Assembly: GCA_022819605.1 (NCBI GenBank)
Contig: JAJEGW010000026.1
Location: 1-50,281 of the forward strand
Direction of reading: 5' to 3'
Length of the DNA: 50,281 nt
Source of the DNA: Silicimonas sp.
Lineage (GTDB): Bacteria; Pseudomonadota; Alphaproteobacteria; Rhodobacterales; Rhodobacteraceae
Under the pieces are notes generated by a model that worked only from the letters and a program-made list of their open reading frames with translations, was not told the origin of the DNA and searched no databases. Below are positions 8,300 to 17,346 of this stretch, piece by piece; the stretch's first letter is position 1, and each line of letters opens with the position of its first letter. The translations under genes were made by a program, and so were the position numbers.

Positions 8300-10840
8300 T
8301 CAGCCACGCGGTCGAATGCGGATTGCGGCTCTAATGTCTTGAGCAATTGCGTTGCTCGCTTGCAGGGCTTGCCGCATCTCACTGAAGACGGGCCGTCGTT
8401 TCTCCAAATCTTCAATCGTCAAGAGCACCGCAAAGGGAACTCCCTCAACCGGGAAGCGCGCCTCCGCTCGCACGAGGCTTGATACCTCAAGGCGCCAATT
8501 TGAGAATTCTCCCTTTTCTACGAAATTGGACACGTATTGCTTTGATGGCCACCATTTGAGGCCATGATCAATAAGCGCCCTCTCCGGCGCTCCTAGGCCA
8601 GCCATCTTTGGAAGATAGCGTGGTGCAATCTGGTTCAAGTAACTTGAACTGCCATCTTTCCGAGTTTTCGATTGGCGCTGTCGGAGGCTGGCTTCAAGAT
8701 TTACGCGCACGAATTCTGCTCCAAATGCGGGATCTAAGGGAGGAGCATACACAAGTGTCATTTTCGCACTGCCCGAGCACGAACTATCCGGGTTCACAAG
8801 ACTCCGGGGCCAGTCAAAGGGAAACCGCAATATTGCCGGTTTGCGCTCTCCAATCGTAAGCCTGCTCTGAAACAACATCGTAATCTGGTAGTCATCAGTT
8901 TCTAGCATATCATGTGCGCCGGTCGGCTGCCCAAAACCTGAAAATTGCCGGGCCAATTCCTTCAGGCCACGCTTTGTGAGCGGCTCTGGTGTTTGGGTGT
9001 GATGCAACAGCATTGCGCGCAATGCTTCCGGCTGCAGACTGCCTTGAGTTGAAATGTCCAATCCAGCGAGGGTCCGTGCCACCAACGGTGCGGCATAACT
9101 GGTTCCAATAACATCTTGCCTATCTCCCATTGGTGTAATCGAAGAAAGGCCTGTGGATTTTCCGGGCCCCGCGCCTCCAGTGCCACCAAAGGCAGCAACA
9201 TCCGGCTTAACACCAACCTGTAATCCTGGACCGCGTCTCGTGTAGACAGTAGGGGCTCCCTCAATTTGTTCGGTGTCAGGTGGATTCAAAGCACCAACCG
9301 AAATCGACCGCACACTTTCGGCTGGCTTATAGATTGTGTCAAGTTGCGTTCTGTTCGCGAAGTACCGAACCACATCGATGGGTTTCGTTTGCCATGCCGT
9401 CCGAGCTTGCCCTGCAGGCAAGTTCCCCGACGAGTTCACGAAAATCACCCCGAATTTATCGGCAATTTGATCCAGTCTCGCTGCATAGATGCTGTAACGA
9501 TGATGTTCGACATGAGAAATTGCATTTATGGACAAATTGAACACACGGACACCGTGCGCTTCACGAGCCTCAGCAACAGCTTGTTCTAACTCCTCAAGGA
9601 AATCCGTGAACCCGTTCGGGTATTTGTCCAAAAAGGAACCGATAGGGTACAAAGGTGCATCGAATACTTTGCAGCCATCCGGCTCCGGCGTGATTAAAGG
9701 TCCATTTGCCGCCTGACCTGCCGTTACGAGCCCAGCAACACGCGTCCCGTGGGCAGGGTCATACTCGGTCTCATCTAGGTAATCGAAGCGACCCGAAACC
9801 CAAGCATCCAGCACGGGAGCAACGCCAGAATCAATAATTCCGACAATCGGATATGTCGCATCAACTGATGGCGTTGGCAACGTAAGTGATCCGAACTGAC
9901 TGCCGCGTGATCTCCCTGCTGACAGCGCTGCCTCATTGTCTGTGAGTTGTAACTGAACTGGCGGCTGGATCGACCGTACCAGTGGGTGGTCGGCAAGCAA
10001 TTTAAGAGCCTGTTCATGGCGATCAGAATTGGCGTCGACGGGATCTAATGCCGCAATTGGCGTCACATCACGCTGGGCAAGACCTAGCCTGTTATCCAAC
10101 AAGGCGTCGGCGATACTGCTCGTAAGTTGAATTTCAAGAACGGTCGTACGCCCGATTTCGCTCGACAATAGCGTTCGAGCACCGGTCCCAAGGCCGAGCA
10201 ACAGTTTCTGAAGTGAGTCGCGCAATGCAAAGCGCCCGAGTGGATCGTCAGCAATCACGCTATCGCCCGGTGTCTCGAATAGTTCAACTTGGTAGCCAGA
10301 AACGGTGCGGTGATCGTCGAACATCTGCATAGCGGCCGCAGTAGAGAAACTTCGCTTGTTGGCAGGGGGCGCGATCTCGACGGTCTCAATTGCGCCAACC
10401 TCAGACCGGGCGGGAGTTGGGGCTTTGTAGTGTTGGCCTGTATTTCTTGAAATTTTCGTTGCGACGGTACTTTCCGCCGCTTCAATCCGCCATTTCAGGC
10501 CTTCAAGGTAGATCAATGGTGCCCGGAAGAAGATTGTTCCAACGGCATCCGCGCCGACACAAGGAAATTGGTCTGGCTGAAATAAGTACCGTACTGGTCG
10601 GTAGGATTTGGCAAGGGCTTCATCCCGCATCTGAACCTTGAGGTATGCTGCCGGCCCGTAAGGGCACTCCTCAATCTGGCAAATGATCTGGTCAATCGAG
10701 GCCATCAAACTGCGTTTGTGAGCCTCAAACTCCTTATCTTTGTCAGGAAAAAAATCTCTTCCTCCTCCGCCTTGGACCGGGTCCGGAGCCCTTAGGAAGT
10801 CAGAATGGTTGAGAATGATCTGAACCGGATTATTAGGCAC
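8300..10840 (-). CDS. ietS: Subtilisin-like serine protease of an ietAS-type module
   Basis: An 846-residue S8 family peptidase. The catalytic triad is visible: D337 in VGIIDSGV, H364 in HGTRVAG and S580 in IGTSYAAPLVA, with NSSGN (468-472) as the oxyanion-hole region. The first ~320 residues are a non-catalytic extension without a signal peptide, so it probably acts in the cytoplasm, unlike most secreted subtilases. It overlaps the end of the upstream AAA ATPase gene by 8 bp, so the two are translationally coupled. An AAA ATPase paired with a cytoplasmic subtilase is the ietAS arrangement, first described as a toxin-antitoxin/incompatibility locus on an Agrobacterium Ti plasmid and later reported as an antiphage system. 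Base composition is visibly more AT-rich than the flanking genes. Confidence 0.85.
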   Translation of the reverse strand: MPNNPVQIILNHSDFLRAPDPVQGGGGRDFFPDKDKEFEAHKRSLMASIDQIICQIEECPYGPAAYLKVQMRDEALAKSYRPVRYLFQPDQFPCVGADAVGTIFFRAPLIYLEGLKWRIEAAESTVATKISRNTGQHYKAPTPARSEVGAIETVEIAPPANKRSFSTAAAMQMFDDHRTVSGYQVELFETPGDSVIADDPLGRFALRDSLQKLLLGLGTGARTLLSSEIGRTTVLEIQLTSSIADALLDNRLGLAQRDVTPIAALDPVDANSDRHEQALKLLADHPLVRSIQPPVQLQLTDNEAALSAGRSRGSQFGSLTLPTPSVDATYPIVGIIDSGVAPVLDAWVSGRFDYLDETEYDPAHGTRVAGLVTAGQAANGPLITPEPDGCKVFDAPLYPIGSFLDKYPNGFTDFLEELEQAVAEAREAHGVRVFNLSINAISHVEHHRYSIYAARLDQIADKFGVIFVNSSGNLPAGQARTAWQTKPIDVVRYFANRTQLDTIYKPAESVRSISVGALNPPDTEQIEGAPTVYTRRGPGLQVGVKPDVAAFGGTGGAGPGKSTGLSSITPMGDRQDVIGTSYAAPLVARTLAGLDISTQGSLQPEALRAMLLHHTQTPEPLTKRGLKELARQFSGFGQPTGAHDMLETDDYQITMLFQSRLTIGERKPAILRFPFDWPRSLVNPDSSCSGSAKMTLVYAPPLDPAFGAEFVRVNLEASLRQRQSKTRKDGSSSYLNQIAPRYLPKMAGLGAPERALIDHGLKWWPSKQYVSNFVEKGEFSNWRLEVSSLVRAEARFPVEGVPFAVLLTIEDLEKRRPVFSEMRQALQASNAIAQDIRAAIRIRPRG

Positions 10841-12038
10841 GGCTTGCCTCCATCAGGGGTGAATGAAGCTTCGCCTTCTTGATGGCGCTGACTCTCGACT
10901 GCCCGTATCCGGTGGCTTGCCCAATTTTAGCCTGCTGCAGCGGAAACTCCGAATCGTTGGCAATCAAGCTGATGAAGGCATCTGGGTCCGTTGCAAGAAT
11001 TCGCGCAGCATCATTGCTCTGCGACGGAAGCCGGGCGAGGACCCCACTCAAAGCACGAAAGAGACCTGGACCATCATGACTCGTCCCACTCAGCACTAAC
11101 GTGCGTTTCAGTGACAAACAAATCCTCTCCAAGTCCGCGCCGGAGAGTCCTTCAAGACAGTAGGCAATGATACTGAATATGGGAGGCTCTGGCTTCAGCG
11201 GCGCAAGAAATCGTTCGATCATCATTGTTCGCGCGTGCGATCCCGGTTCGCCGATATGGACGTGAGTCTCAAATCGTCTCCACACTGCCGGATCGAGCAA
11301 TCTGTCATGATTGGTGACGGCTATGGTGACACCGAATGCCCGCCGCTGATCCAGATTCTGCAGGAGAGAATTTACGACGCGCTTGATTTCACCGACCTCT
11401 TGAGGGTCATCGCGAATTTTGGCCAAAGCATCAAACTCATCGAGCAGCAGCAAGCATGAGTAGCGATTAGCGAACTCAAACAGATTGGAGATGTTGCGGG
11501 CGGTGGTGCCAAGGAACGAAGAGATCAGCCCGTCAATTTTTGCGGTTACGAGCGGCAAGCCCAAACTCTCCGCGATGTAATGCGCCGTTAGCGTCTTTCC
11601 TGACCCCGGGGGACCGAAGATCAGAAGTGACCGGGTCGGTTCAACCCCGACATTCCGTAGCTCATCTGAACATGACCATTCCTCCAACAGGCCAGCGATT
11701 GCCGCCCGAACGTGTTCCTCGTAGACTGGAACTGCTTGCTGGTCCGACAGAAAGTATACTTCGCAAAGAACGGCGCCAGTTTCGCGATCTATAGGCACAT
11801 GCGTTTCGGGCGTCAGAGTTTCTCCGGAAACATGAGACCGAGACAATTCAACACGACTTGGCAGAATCTCCTTTGCTTCACCTGCCGACTTCAATAGCCT
11901 CTGGATGGTTGCCGCCTCTTTGGTAGCGCCAGCCTTCTCGAGCCTCCTAAACAACCGCAAGACCTGTTTTTTAAAGGCAGCGGTGTCACCAGACAGACCG
12001 GCTCGAATGATGCTTTGTATTACCGCAAAGTGCTCCAT
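10833..12038 (-). CDS. ietA: AAA+ ATPase partner of the subtilase (IetA-like)
   Basis: A 401-residue AAA+ protein. Walker A is GPPGSGKT (142-149), Walker B LLLLDEFDAL (about 196-205), and a sensor-1 asparagine follows in VTIAVTNHDRLLDP with an arginine-finger-like RRFETHVHIGEP. The N-terminal ~100 residues are helical and specific to this family. The frame is open upstream, but the ATG at 12038 (MEHFAVIQSI) has AGGTGGAG placed well before it and is preferred over the GTG/TTG-type starts further out. It is the first gene of the ietAS operon. In the toxin-antitoxin description the ATPase acts as the antitoxin-like partner of the protease; that role is assigned here by analogy. Confidence 0.85.
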   Translation of the reverse strand: MEHFAVIQSIIRAGLSGDTAAFKKQVLRLFRRLEKAGATKEAATIQRLLKSAGEAKEILPSRVELSRSHVSGETLTPETHVPIDRETGAVLCEVYFLSDQQAVPVYEEHVRAAIAGLLEEWSCSDELRNVGVEPTRSLLIFGPPGSGKTLTAHYIAESLGLPLVTAKIDGLISSFLGTTARNISNLFEFANRYSCLLLLDEFDALAKIRDDPQEVGEIKRVVNSLLQNLDQRRAFGVTIAVTNHDRLLDPAVWRRFETHVHIGEPGSHARTMMIERFLAPLKPEPPIFSIIAYCLEGLSGADLERICLSLKRTLVLSGTSHDGPGLFRALSGVLARLPSQSNDAARILATDPDAFISLIANDSEFPLQQAKIGQATGYGQSRVSAIKKAKLHSPLMEASRA

Positions 12039-12280
12039 ATCTCCACCTGACGAAGGATATCTGCTTCTGGGAAAAAATATCCCTAATTTTTGAAATATAT
12101 GCAACAAAAATATCGTTTGAATCTCAAATACACGACATTATATCGGAAAATCGTTGCTTTGAATCTTGAACTGGTGTCGCTTCTAGATACTGCTGGCAAA
12201 TCAACACCAGGAGCGCGAGCCCTGCAACAACTAGCTGAAGGTTGACCCGCGCGGTACTTGCAACTAGTTCATTGTTCCCG
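12039..12280 (-). promoter_or_regulatory. AT-rich leader and promoter region of ietAS
   Basis: About 240 bp, strikingly AT-rich. A perfect -10 hexamer TATAAT reads on the minus strand at 12137-12142 without a clear -35 partner; other weak pairs lie closer to the gene. The minus-strand leader between it and the ATG at 12038 is about 90 nt and full of short A/T runs. Its right edge abuts tRNA-Gly. Confidence 0.4.
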
Positions 12281-12354
12281 GCGGGTGTAGCTCAATGGCA
12301 GAGCAGGAGCTTCCCAAGCTTAAGACGAGGGTTCGATTCCCTTCACCCGCTCCA
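12281..12354 (+). tRNA. tRNA-Gly (anticodon CCC)
   Basis: Cloverleaf read by eye: acceptor GCGGGTG pairs with CACCCGC, the D-stem is GCTC/GAGC, the anticodon loop is TTCCCAA giving anticodon CCC, and the T-arm is GAGGG-TTCGATT-CCCTT. The discriminator T and encoded CCA end at 12354. It reads GGG glycine codons. The accessory block lies on its 5' side, so this is not the usual case of an element inserted into the 3' end of a tRNA. Confidence 0.95.
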
Positions 12355-12379
12355 TTCAATCCACCTGGAACGCCCTTCC

Positions 12380-12853
12380 TTGTCTGAATTCCTTAACCAG
12401 CTGGACACTCCTGACCTCGAAGCCATGGGAATTCATGGCTGGCCATACGGGTATTCTGACCAGGTCAGGTTCCACGAACTCGACCCCCTGAACCACGTGA
12501 ACAACGCGTCGTACCTGAGCTGGTTCGAAAACGTTCGGATCCGTTACTTCCAGTACTACGGGCTTTCATCCTACGGCCAGGGCGACGACGACCCGCAAAT
12601 CGTGGTGCGTCAGCAAAGCGTCGACTACCTCGCCCCCATGTTCCAGGACGAACGCTATGTCGTGACAGCACGCACCCGGCTCCTGAAGACTTCCAGCCTG
12701 ATCATGGACTACGCCGTGCACTCCGGCGGCGCGGTTCGTGCCTCGGGCAGCGCCGTGCTTGTGAGCCTTGAGCAGGACGGCACGGCACGTCGGCCCCACA
12801 AGGACGCAGCAATCAAGCGCATTCTCGCCACGGACGGAGCAGAAAGGGCGTAA
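12380..12853 (+). CDS. Acyl-CoA thioesterase, 4HBT (hot-dog) family
   Basis: A 157-residue hot-dog fold protein. RFHELDPLNHVNNASYLSWFE carries the catalytic-type aspartate and the HxNN element of 4-hydroxybenzoyl-CoA/YbgC-like thioesterases, followed by DYLAPMF and the long strand SSLIMDYAVHSGGAVRASGSA. The same frame runs upstream through the tRNA, which cannot be coding. I take the TTG at 12380 (LSEFLNQLDTPDLEAMGI) because related proteins begin with this ~15-residue helix; the ATG at 12425 is the conservative alternative. The substrate is unknown. It stands alone, convergent with pgi, 9 bp from its stop. Confidence 0.8.
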   Translation: MSEFLNQLDTPDLEAMGIHGWPYGYSDQVRFHELDPLNHVNNASYLSWFENVRIRYFQYYGLSSYGQGDDDPQIVVRQQSVDYLAPMFQDERYVVTARTRLLKTSSLIMDYAVHSGGAVRASGSAVLVSLEQDGTARRPHKDAAIKRILATDGAERA

Positions 12854-12862
12854 CTACGCCGC

Positions 12863-14476
12863 TCAGCCAGAGTGCCGTTGCACAAAGCTGACTAGCTGGG
12901 CTGTCGAGGCGTCCTTGTCGCCAGCGTCTGCCTCGCCGGAAACCACTGGCTCGAGATCCCTGGCCAGCGCCTTGCCAAGCTCAACGCCCCATTGGTCGAA
13001 ACTGTTGATGCCGAGCATCGCGCCCTCGACAAAGACCCGATGCTCGTACAGGGCCACGATCTGTCCGAGCACGAAGGGCGTCAACTTTGGATAGACAAGC
13101 GTGGTCGACGGCCGGTTGCCCGAAAAGACTCGATGCCTGGCCTGCAGTTCCAGTTCTTCGCCTGAGTAATTGTCCCCGAGCAACGCCCGCGCCTCTGCGA
13201 GGCTGCGACCCTTCATAAGTGCCTCGGATTGCGCAAGGCAGTTCGCGACGAGCAGACGATGCTGGTGCGCAACCTCGTCCTCATGCCCGGCCGCGCCGAT
13301 CATGAACTCGCACGGGGTCACGCGCGTTCCCTGGTGAATCAACTGGTAGAAGGCGTGCTGGCCGTTTGTTCCGGGCTCGCCCCATACCACGGGACCGGAA
13401 TGGACCGGAAGGTCGGAGCCGTTCATGGACACGCTCTTGCCGTTGCTCTCCATTTCCAGCTGCTGAAGATAGGCCGGAAAACGCGACAGCCGCTGCTCGT
13501 AAGGCAGAACCGCCCGCGTCGCGTAACCGAGACCCTGGTTGTGCCAAAGCCCGGTAAGCGCAAGCATGACGGGCATGTTCTGCAAGGGTGGCGCAGCCTG
13601 GAAGTGCAGGTCCATGGCATGGCCGCCTGACAGGAAGGCGCGAAACGCCTCCGGACCTATGGCGATCATCAGGGACAGCCCGATCGGCCCCCACACGGAA
13701 TAGCGGCCTCCTACCCAGTCCTCGAAACCGAACACGCGTTCCGGACCAATGCCGTATGCGGCTGCTCGCTCCTCCGCAGAGGAAAGCGCCACGAAATGCG
13801 AGCCCGCGTCCTCGTCACCCAAGGATTCACCAATCCACTTTCGAACGGTGTCGGCATTGGTCATCGTCTCAACCGTGGTGAAGGTCTTGGAAGCGACGAT
13901 CACCAAGGCGGTCTCCGGCTTGAGCGGCAGGAGGATGTCGTTGACATGCGCGGCATCCACGTTCGAGACGAAATGGCACCGAGGCCCGTCATGGTAGGGT
14001 GCCAGCGCCAACGCCGCCATGGCAGGGCCGAGGTCTGAGCCCCCGATGCCGATGTTGATCACGTCCGTGACCTTGCCGCCCGTGACGCGAATGCCACCGT
14101 CACGCACGCCCTCGGCGAACCTCTCCATGCGACTGAGCGTCCCCAGCACGCCCGGCATGACGTCCCGACCGTCCACCATGACTGGTGCGCCCGCCTGGTT
14201 GCGGAGCGCCGTATGGAGCACGGCCCTCCCCTCGGTCTCGTTGATGGAATCGCCCCCGAACATGGCCTGCCGACGCGACGGGATCGCAGATTCGTCGAAC
14301 ATTTCAAGCAGCAGGCTCCGGCCCGCCTCGTCCATCGAGGTCTTCGAATAGTCAAACAGCAGGTCGCCTGCCTCAATGGCAAACTCGCGCGCTCGATTCG
14401 GATCGTTGAAGCGCTTGAGGATCGGCGTTTCGACCGCTTTGCGCGCCGTCTTGCCAAGTCGGTCCCAGTTTATCAC
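12863..14476 (-). CDS. pgi: Glucose-6-phosphate isomerase
   Basis: Interconverts glucose-6-phosphate and fructose-6-phosphate. The 537-residue product has the expected length. Signatures visible are [12 protein letters not shown], the substrate-binding [24 protein letters not shown], and the long family motif around [19 protein letters not shown]. It starts at a GTG that shares GTGA with the zwf stop, a 4-nt overlap that points to translational coupling. The frame is open further upstream inside zwf, but that sequence is not isomerase-like. In many relatives pgl sits between zwf and pgi; here it is missing. Confidence 0.95.
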   Translation of the reverse strand: MINWDRLGKTARKAVETPILKRFNDPNRAREFAIEAGDLLFDYSKTSMDEAGRSLLLEMFDESAIPSRRQAMFGGDSINETEGRAVLHTALRNQAGAPVMVDGRDVMPGVLGTLSRMERFAEGVRDGGIRVTGGKVTDVINIGIGGSDLGPAMAALALAPYHDGPRCHFVSNVDAAHVNDILLPLKPETALVIVASKTFTTVETMTNADTVRKWIGESLGDEDAGSHFVALSSAEERAAAYGIGPERVFGFEDWVGGRYSVWGPIGLSLMIAIGPEAFRAFLSGGHAMDLHFQAAPPLQNMPVMLALTGLWHNQGLGYATRAVLPYEQRLSRFPAYLQQLEMESNGKSVSMNGSDLPVHSGPVVWGEPGTNGQHAFYQLIHQGTRVTPCEFMIGAAGHEDEVAHQHRLLVANCLAQSEALMKGRSLAEARALLGDNYSGEELELQARHRVFSGNRPSTTLVYPKLTPFVLGQIVALYEHRVFVEGAMLGINSFDQWGVELGKALARDLEPVVSGEADAGDKDASTAQLVSFVQRHSG

Positions 14477-15942
14477 GCGCTGTCCTGTCCGTTGTCGATG
14501 TCCCGCCACTTGCGACCGTCTCCTTGAAGCAGGACAGCCGCTCCTTGGGGTCCGTTGGTGCCGACCTGGTAGGAATCCGGATGCTCCTCCCGCTCCCGCC
14601 ACTCCTTGATGATCGGGTCGGCCCATGCCCATGCCTGTTCAACCTCGTCGCCGCGCATGAACAACGTCTGATCTCCGCGAATTACATCCATGATCAGGCG
14701 TTCGTAAGCGGCTGGCGCGTCCTCCACTCCCCGCCCCAGCGCTTCTGCAAAAGTCATGTCCAGCGGAACATCCACGAGGCGAATGCCACCGGGCCCAGGC
14801 TCCTTGATCGTAACGAAGAGGTTTATGCCCTCGTTCGGCTGCAGGCGTATGGCCAGAACGTTGCGGTGCTGCCCAAGCGCCTGGCCAAATATCGAATGCG
14901 GCGCGGTCTTGAACACGATGGAGATCTCCGAATGCCTGGCCGCCATGCGCTTGCCGGTCCGGAGATAGAACGGCACTCCCGCCCATCTCCAGTTGGAGAT
15001 ATGAAGTCTCAGGGCGATGAAGCTCTCTGTCCGGCTGTCCGCATTTTCGACTTGGTCCAGGTAGCTTTCCCCCGGTTCCGTGGACACATATCGACCCCGC
15101 ACAATGTCACGCGGACCCGGTCGCTCAATCGCGCGGATCACCTTGAGTTTCTCGTCCCGCACCGCGTCCGGGTCAAAGCGCGAGGGCGGCTCCATTGCTA
15201 TGAGGCAGAGAAGCTGCATCAGGTGATTCTGGATCATGTCCCGCATTGCGCCCGCCTTGTCGTAGTAGCTGCCGCGCCCATCCACGCCGACGCTCTCCGC
15301 CACCGTGATCTGCACATGGTCGACGAACTGCGCGTGCCACAGAGGCTCGAACAGGACATTGCCGAATCGGACCGCCATCAGGTTCTGAACAGTTTCCTTT
15401 CCCAGGTAGTGGTCGATCCTGTAAATCTGGCTCTCGTCAAAGTGGCTGCGCAAGATCCTGTTCAGGTCCCGGGCACTCTCGAGGTCGCGGCCAAACGGTT
15501 TCTCGACGACTATCCGACAGGCGGGACTCGCGCAGCCGTGTTTCCGCAGACGCTCGGCCAGCGTGCCAAACAGAGACGGCGCTACGGAAAAGTAGAAGGC
15601 CCGAACGACGCCGTCACGCAACATGCCGGAAAGTGCGTCCCAGCCGCCGTCGCTCGCGGCATCAAGGATGAGGTGGTCAATGCACTCCAGAAAGGTCCTG
15701 ACGTCATCTTCGGGCCGCGCGGACTCGCGGACGAACTCGCTTAGGGCCTCGGCGACAAATTCCCGGTACCCTTCCCTGTCCAACTGTCGCCGCGCAGCAC
15801 CAATGATCCGGCTATTCGGGGGCATCTGTCCCGCCCGGAATCGGCGGAACAGGCCGGGAAAGATCCTTCTCCGGGCCAGGTCGCCCGTACCTCCGAATAT
15901 CACCAGGTCGAACGCCTCAACCGGAATGACGCGCGAAACCAT
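14473..15942 (-). CDS. zwf: Glucose-6-phosphate 1-dehydrogenase
   Basis: Oxidises glucose-6-phosphate to 6-phosphogluconolactone with NAD(P)+, the entry to the Entner-Doudoroff and oxidative pentose phosphate routes. The 489-residue product shows the nucleotide-binding GGTGDLA (17-23), EKPFG (147-151) and the active-site motif RIDHYLGKE (175-183). AGAGGAAGG precedes the ATG at 15942. It is first in a two-gene unit with pgi, with a 4-nt overlap. The gene after it should be pgl or edd in many alphaproteobacteria, and neither is present here. Confidence 0.96.
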   Translation of the reverse strand: MVSRVIPVEAFDLVIFGGTGDLARRRIFPGLFRRFRAGQMPPNSRIIGAARRQLDREGYREFVAEALSEFVRESARPEDDVRTFLECIDHLILDAASDGGWDALSGMLRDGVVRAFYFSVAPSLFGTLAERLRKHGCASPACRIVVEKPFGRDLESARDLNRILRSHFDESQIYRIDHYLGKETVQNLMAVRFGNVLFEPLWHAQFVDHVQITVAESVGVDGRGSYYDKAGAMRDMIQNHLMQLLCLIAMEPPSRFDPDAVRDEKLKVIRAIERPGPRDIVRGRYVSTEPGESYLDQVENADSRTESFIALRLHISNWRWAGVPFYLRTGKRMAARHSEISIVFKTAPHSIFGQALGQHRNVLAIRLQPNEGINLFVTIKEPGPGGIRLVDVPLDMTFAEALGRGVEDAPAAYERLIMDVIRGDQTLFMRGDEVEQAWAWADPIIKEWREREEHPDSYQVGTNGPQGAAVLLQGDGRKWRDIDNGQDSA

Positions 15943-16320
15943 GATGCCTTCCTCTTTCCGTCACTAATGCCAATTCCGCAAACCTGTCCCATCCGCAGGA
16001 CGAATTCGCGGCAAGAAATGCGATGCAGACAACATCACATCACTGTCACTGCCACTTTCCTGCACTTTACCCCCATGGATTCCAGCTTTTAGAGTTTGGG
16101 CCGGGAAAATCGTTCGATTTGGAATTCCGGTGAGGAGCGACATGTGCAAGTCTTGGCGGATGCTTACGGCAAGATCAACTCGACAATGCGCCGAACCAAG
16201 CCGCCGACCCGGGCGGTACGCCGCGCACGCGGGTCCAGAGCGCGCGTTGCTTTCTCGGTTGCCTGACACCGGCAGGTTCAGGCACTCGATGCGGCAGATC
16301 ATCCAAGAGGGCGAGGACGA
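15943..16320. other. Divergent intergenic region zwf / radical SAM gene
   Basis: 378 bp that should carry both promoters. A 64-codon plus-strand frame (16130-16324) ends in a 4-nt ATGA overlap with the radical SAM start, which is suggestive, but its composition (rich in R, S, P) does not look like a protein and I do not call it. No palindrome or riboswitch-like structure was recognised. Confidence 0.4.
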
Positions 16321-17271
16321 ATGAAAGACGGTACCGAGTTGCTTTCGAGCGAGAAGTTCCGCGATCCCCTGGTTACGGCAACCGGAGACGAGCGGGCCGA
16401 GGTCGCATTGGCACGCCTCGAGACGCTCTGGTTCAACACGGGCACGCTGTGCAACATCGAGTGCCCCAACTGCTACATATTTTCGTCGCCGAAGAACGAC
16501 AGTCTCGTCTATCTGACGCTGGCCGATGTCGAGCATTTCCTTTCCCAGGTCGCGGAACTCGACAAGCCCGTTCGCGAAATCGGGTTTACCGGCGGCGAGC
16601 CGTTCATGAACCCGGACATGATCGCGATGGCACGGGCTTCCCTCGACGCGGGACATGAAGTCCTGATCCTCACGAATGCGATGAGACCGATGATGCGAAA
16701 GCCGATGCGCACTGGAATCGAGGACCTTCAGCGCAGGTTTGGCGACCGGATGACGCTCAGGATTTCGCTCGACCACTGGTCGGCGGCGCTGCACGACGAG
16801 GAGCGCGGCGCCGACAGCTTCGGCATCTCGCTGGAAGGAATGCGCTGGCTCAGGGACAGGGGCGTCCGCATGACCGTGGCCGGACGGACAATTTGGGGCG
16901 AGAAGGAGGCCAACGCGCGCGACGGATATGCCGCGCTCTACGCACGCGAAGGATTCGAGATCGACGCATACAACCCTGCCGACACCGTCCTGTTTCCGGA
17001 AATGGATGACACAGCCGATGTACCGGAAATCACGACGGCTTGCTGGAACGTCCTGGGCAAGTCGCCCGAACAGGTCATGTGCTCCTCCTCGCGAATGGTG
17101 GTCAAGCGCAAGGGGGCCGAGCACCCTGCTGTTGTCGCCTGCACGCTGCTTCCTTACGACACGCAGTTTGAACTCGGCAGGCTTCTGAAGGAAGCCTCAA
17201 GGTCCGTTCGGCTCAATCATCCGCATTGCGCCAAGTTCTGCGTTCTCGGCGGTGCAAGCTGCTCGGCCTGA
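16321..17271 (+). CDS. Radical SAM protein with extra C-terminal cysteines
   Basis: A 316-residue radical SAM enzyme. The cluster motif is C44-NIE-C48-PN-C51, followed by GFTGGEPFMNPD (the GGE motif that binds SAM) and ISLDHWSA. The C-terminal part has further cysteines (VMCSSS, VACTLLPYD, HPHCAKFCVLGGASC) that could ligate an auxiliary cluster. GAGG lies a few bases before the ATG. It resembles SPASM-type or heme-maturation-type radical SAM proteins in layout, but I cannot assign a substrate. No precursor peptide gene was seen next to it. It converges on the ureohydrolase gene. Confidence 0.85.
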   Translation: MKDGTELLSSEKFRDPLVTATGDERAEVALARLETLWFNTGTLCNIECPNCYIFSSPKNDSLVYLTLADVEHFLSQVAELDKPVREIGFTGGEPFMNPDMIAMARASLDAGHEVLILTNAMRPMMRKPMRTGIEDLQRRFGDRMTLRISLDHWSAALHDEERGADSFGISLEGMRWLRDRGVRMTVAGRTIWGEKEANARDGYAALYAREGFEIDAYNPADTVLFPEMDDTADVPEITTACWNVLGKSPEQVMCSSSRMVVKRKGAEHPAVVACTLLPYDTQFELGRLLKEASRSVRLNHPHCAKFCVLGGASCSA

Positions 17272-17346
17272 ACTCGTTCCTGCCTTTCGGCGACCGCAAG
17301 GTCTCACGGTGAACCGCTTTGTGAACCGTGCGGGGTCAGCGCGCCG
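17272..17346. terminator. Possible bidirectional terminator
   Basis: Between two convergent stops, CACGGT and ACCGTG form a 6-bp inverted repeat around GAACCGCTTTGTGA (about 17308-17333). There is no U-tract on either side, so this is weak. Confidence 0.3.

Noticed and set aside
12242..12380. Upstream extension of the thioesterase frame through the tRNA
   Set aside because: The region is a well-formed tRNA-Gly, so the open frame is fortuitous.
16130..16324. 64-codon frame with ATGA overlap to the radical SAM start (possible precursor peptide)
   Set aside because: Arginine/serine-rich composition, no leader-core pattern, no good ribosome binding site.
15964..17124. Long minus-strand open frame opposite the radical SAM gene
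   Set aside because: It is the antisense shadow of a clear radical SAM protein; its text has no family features.
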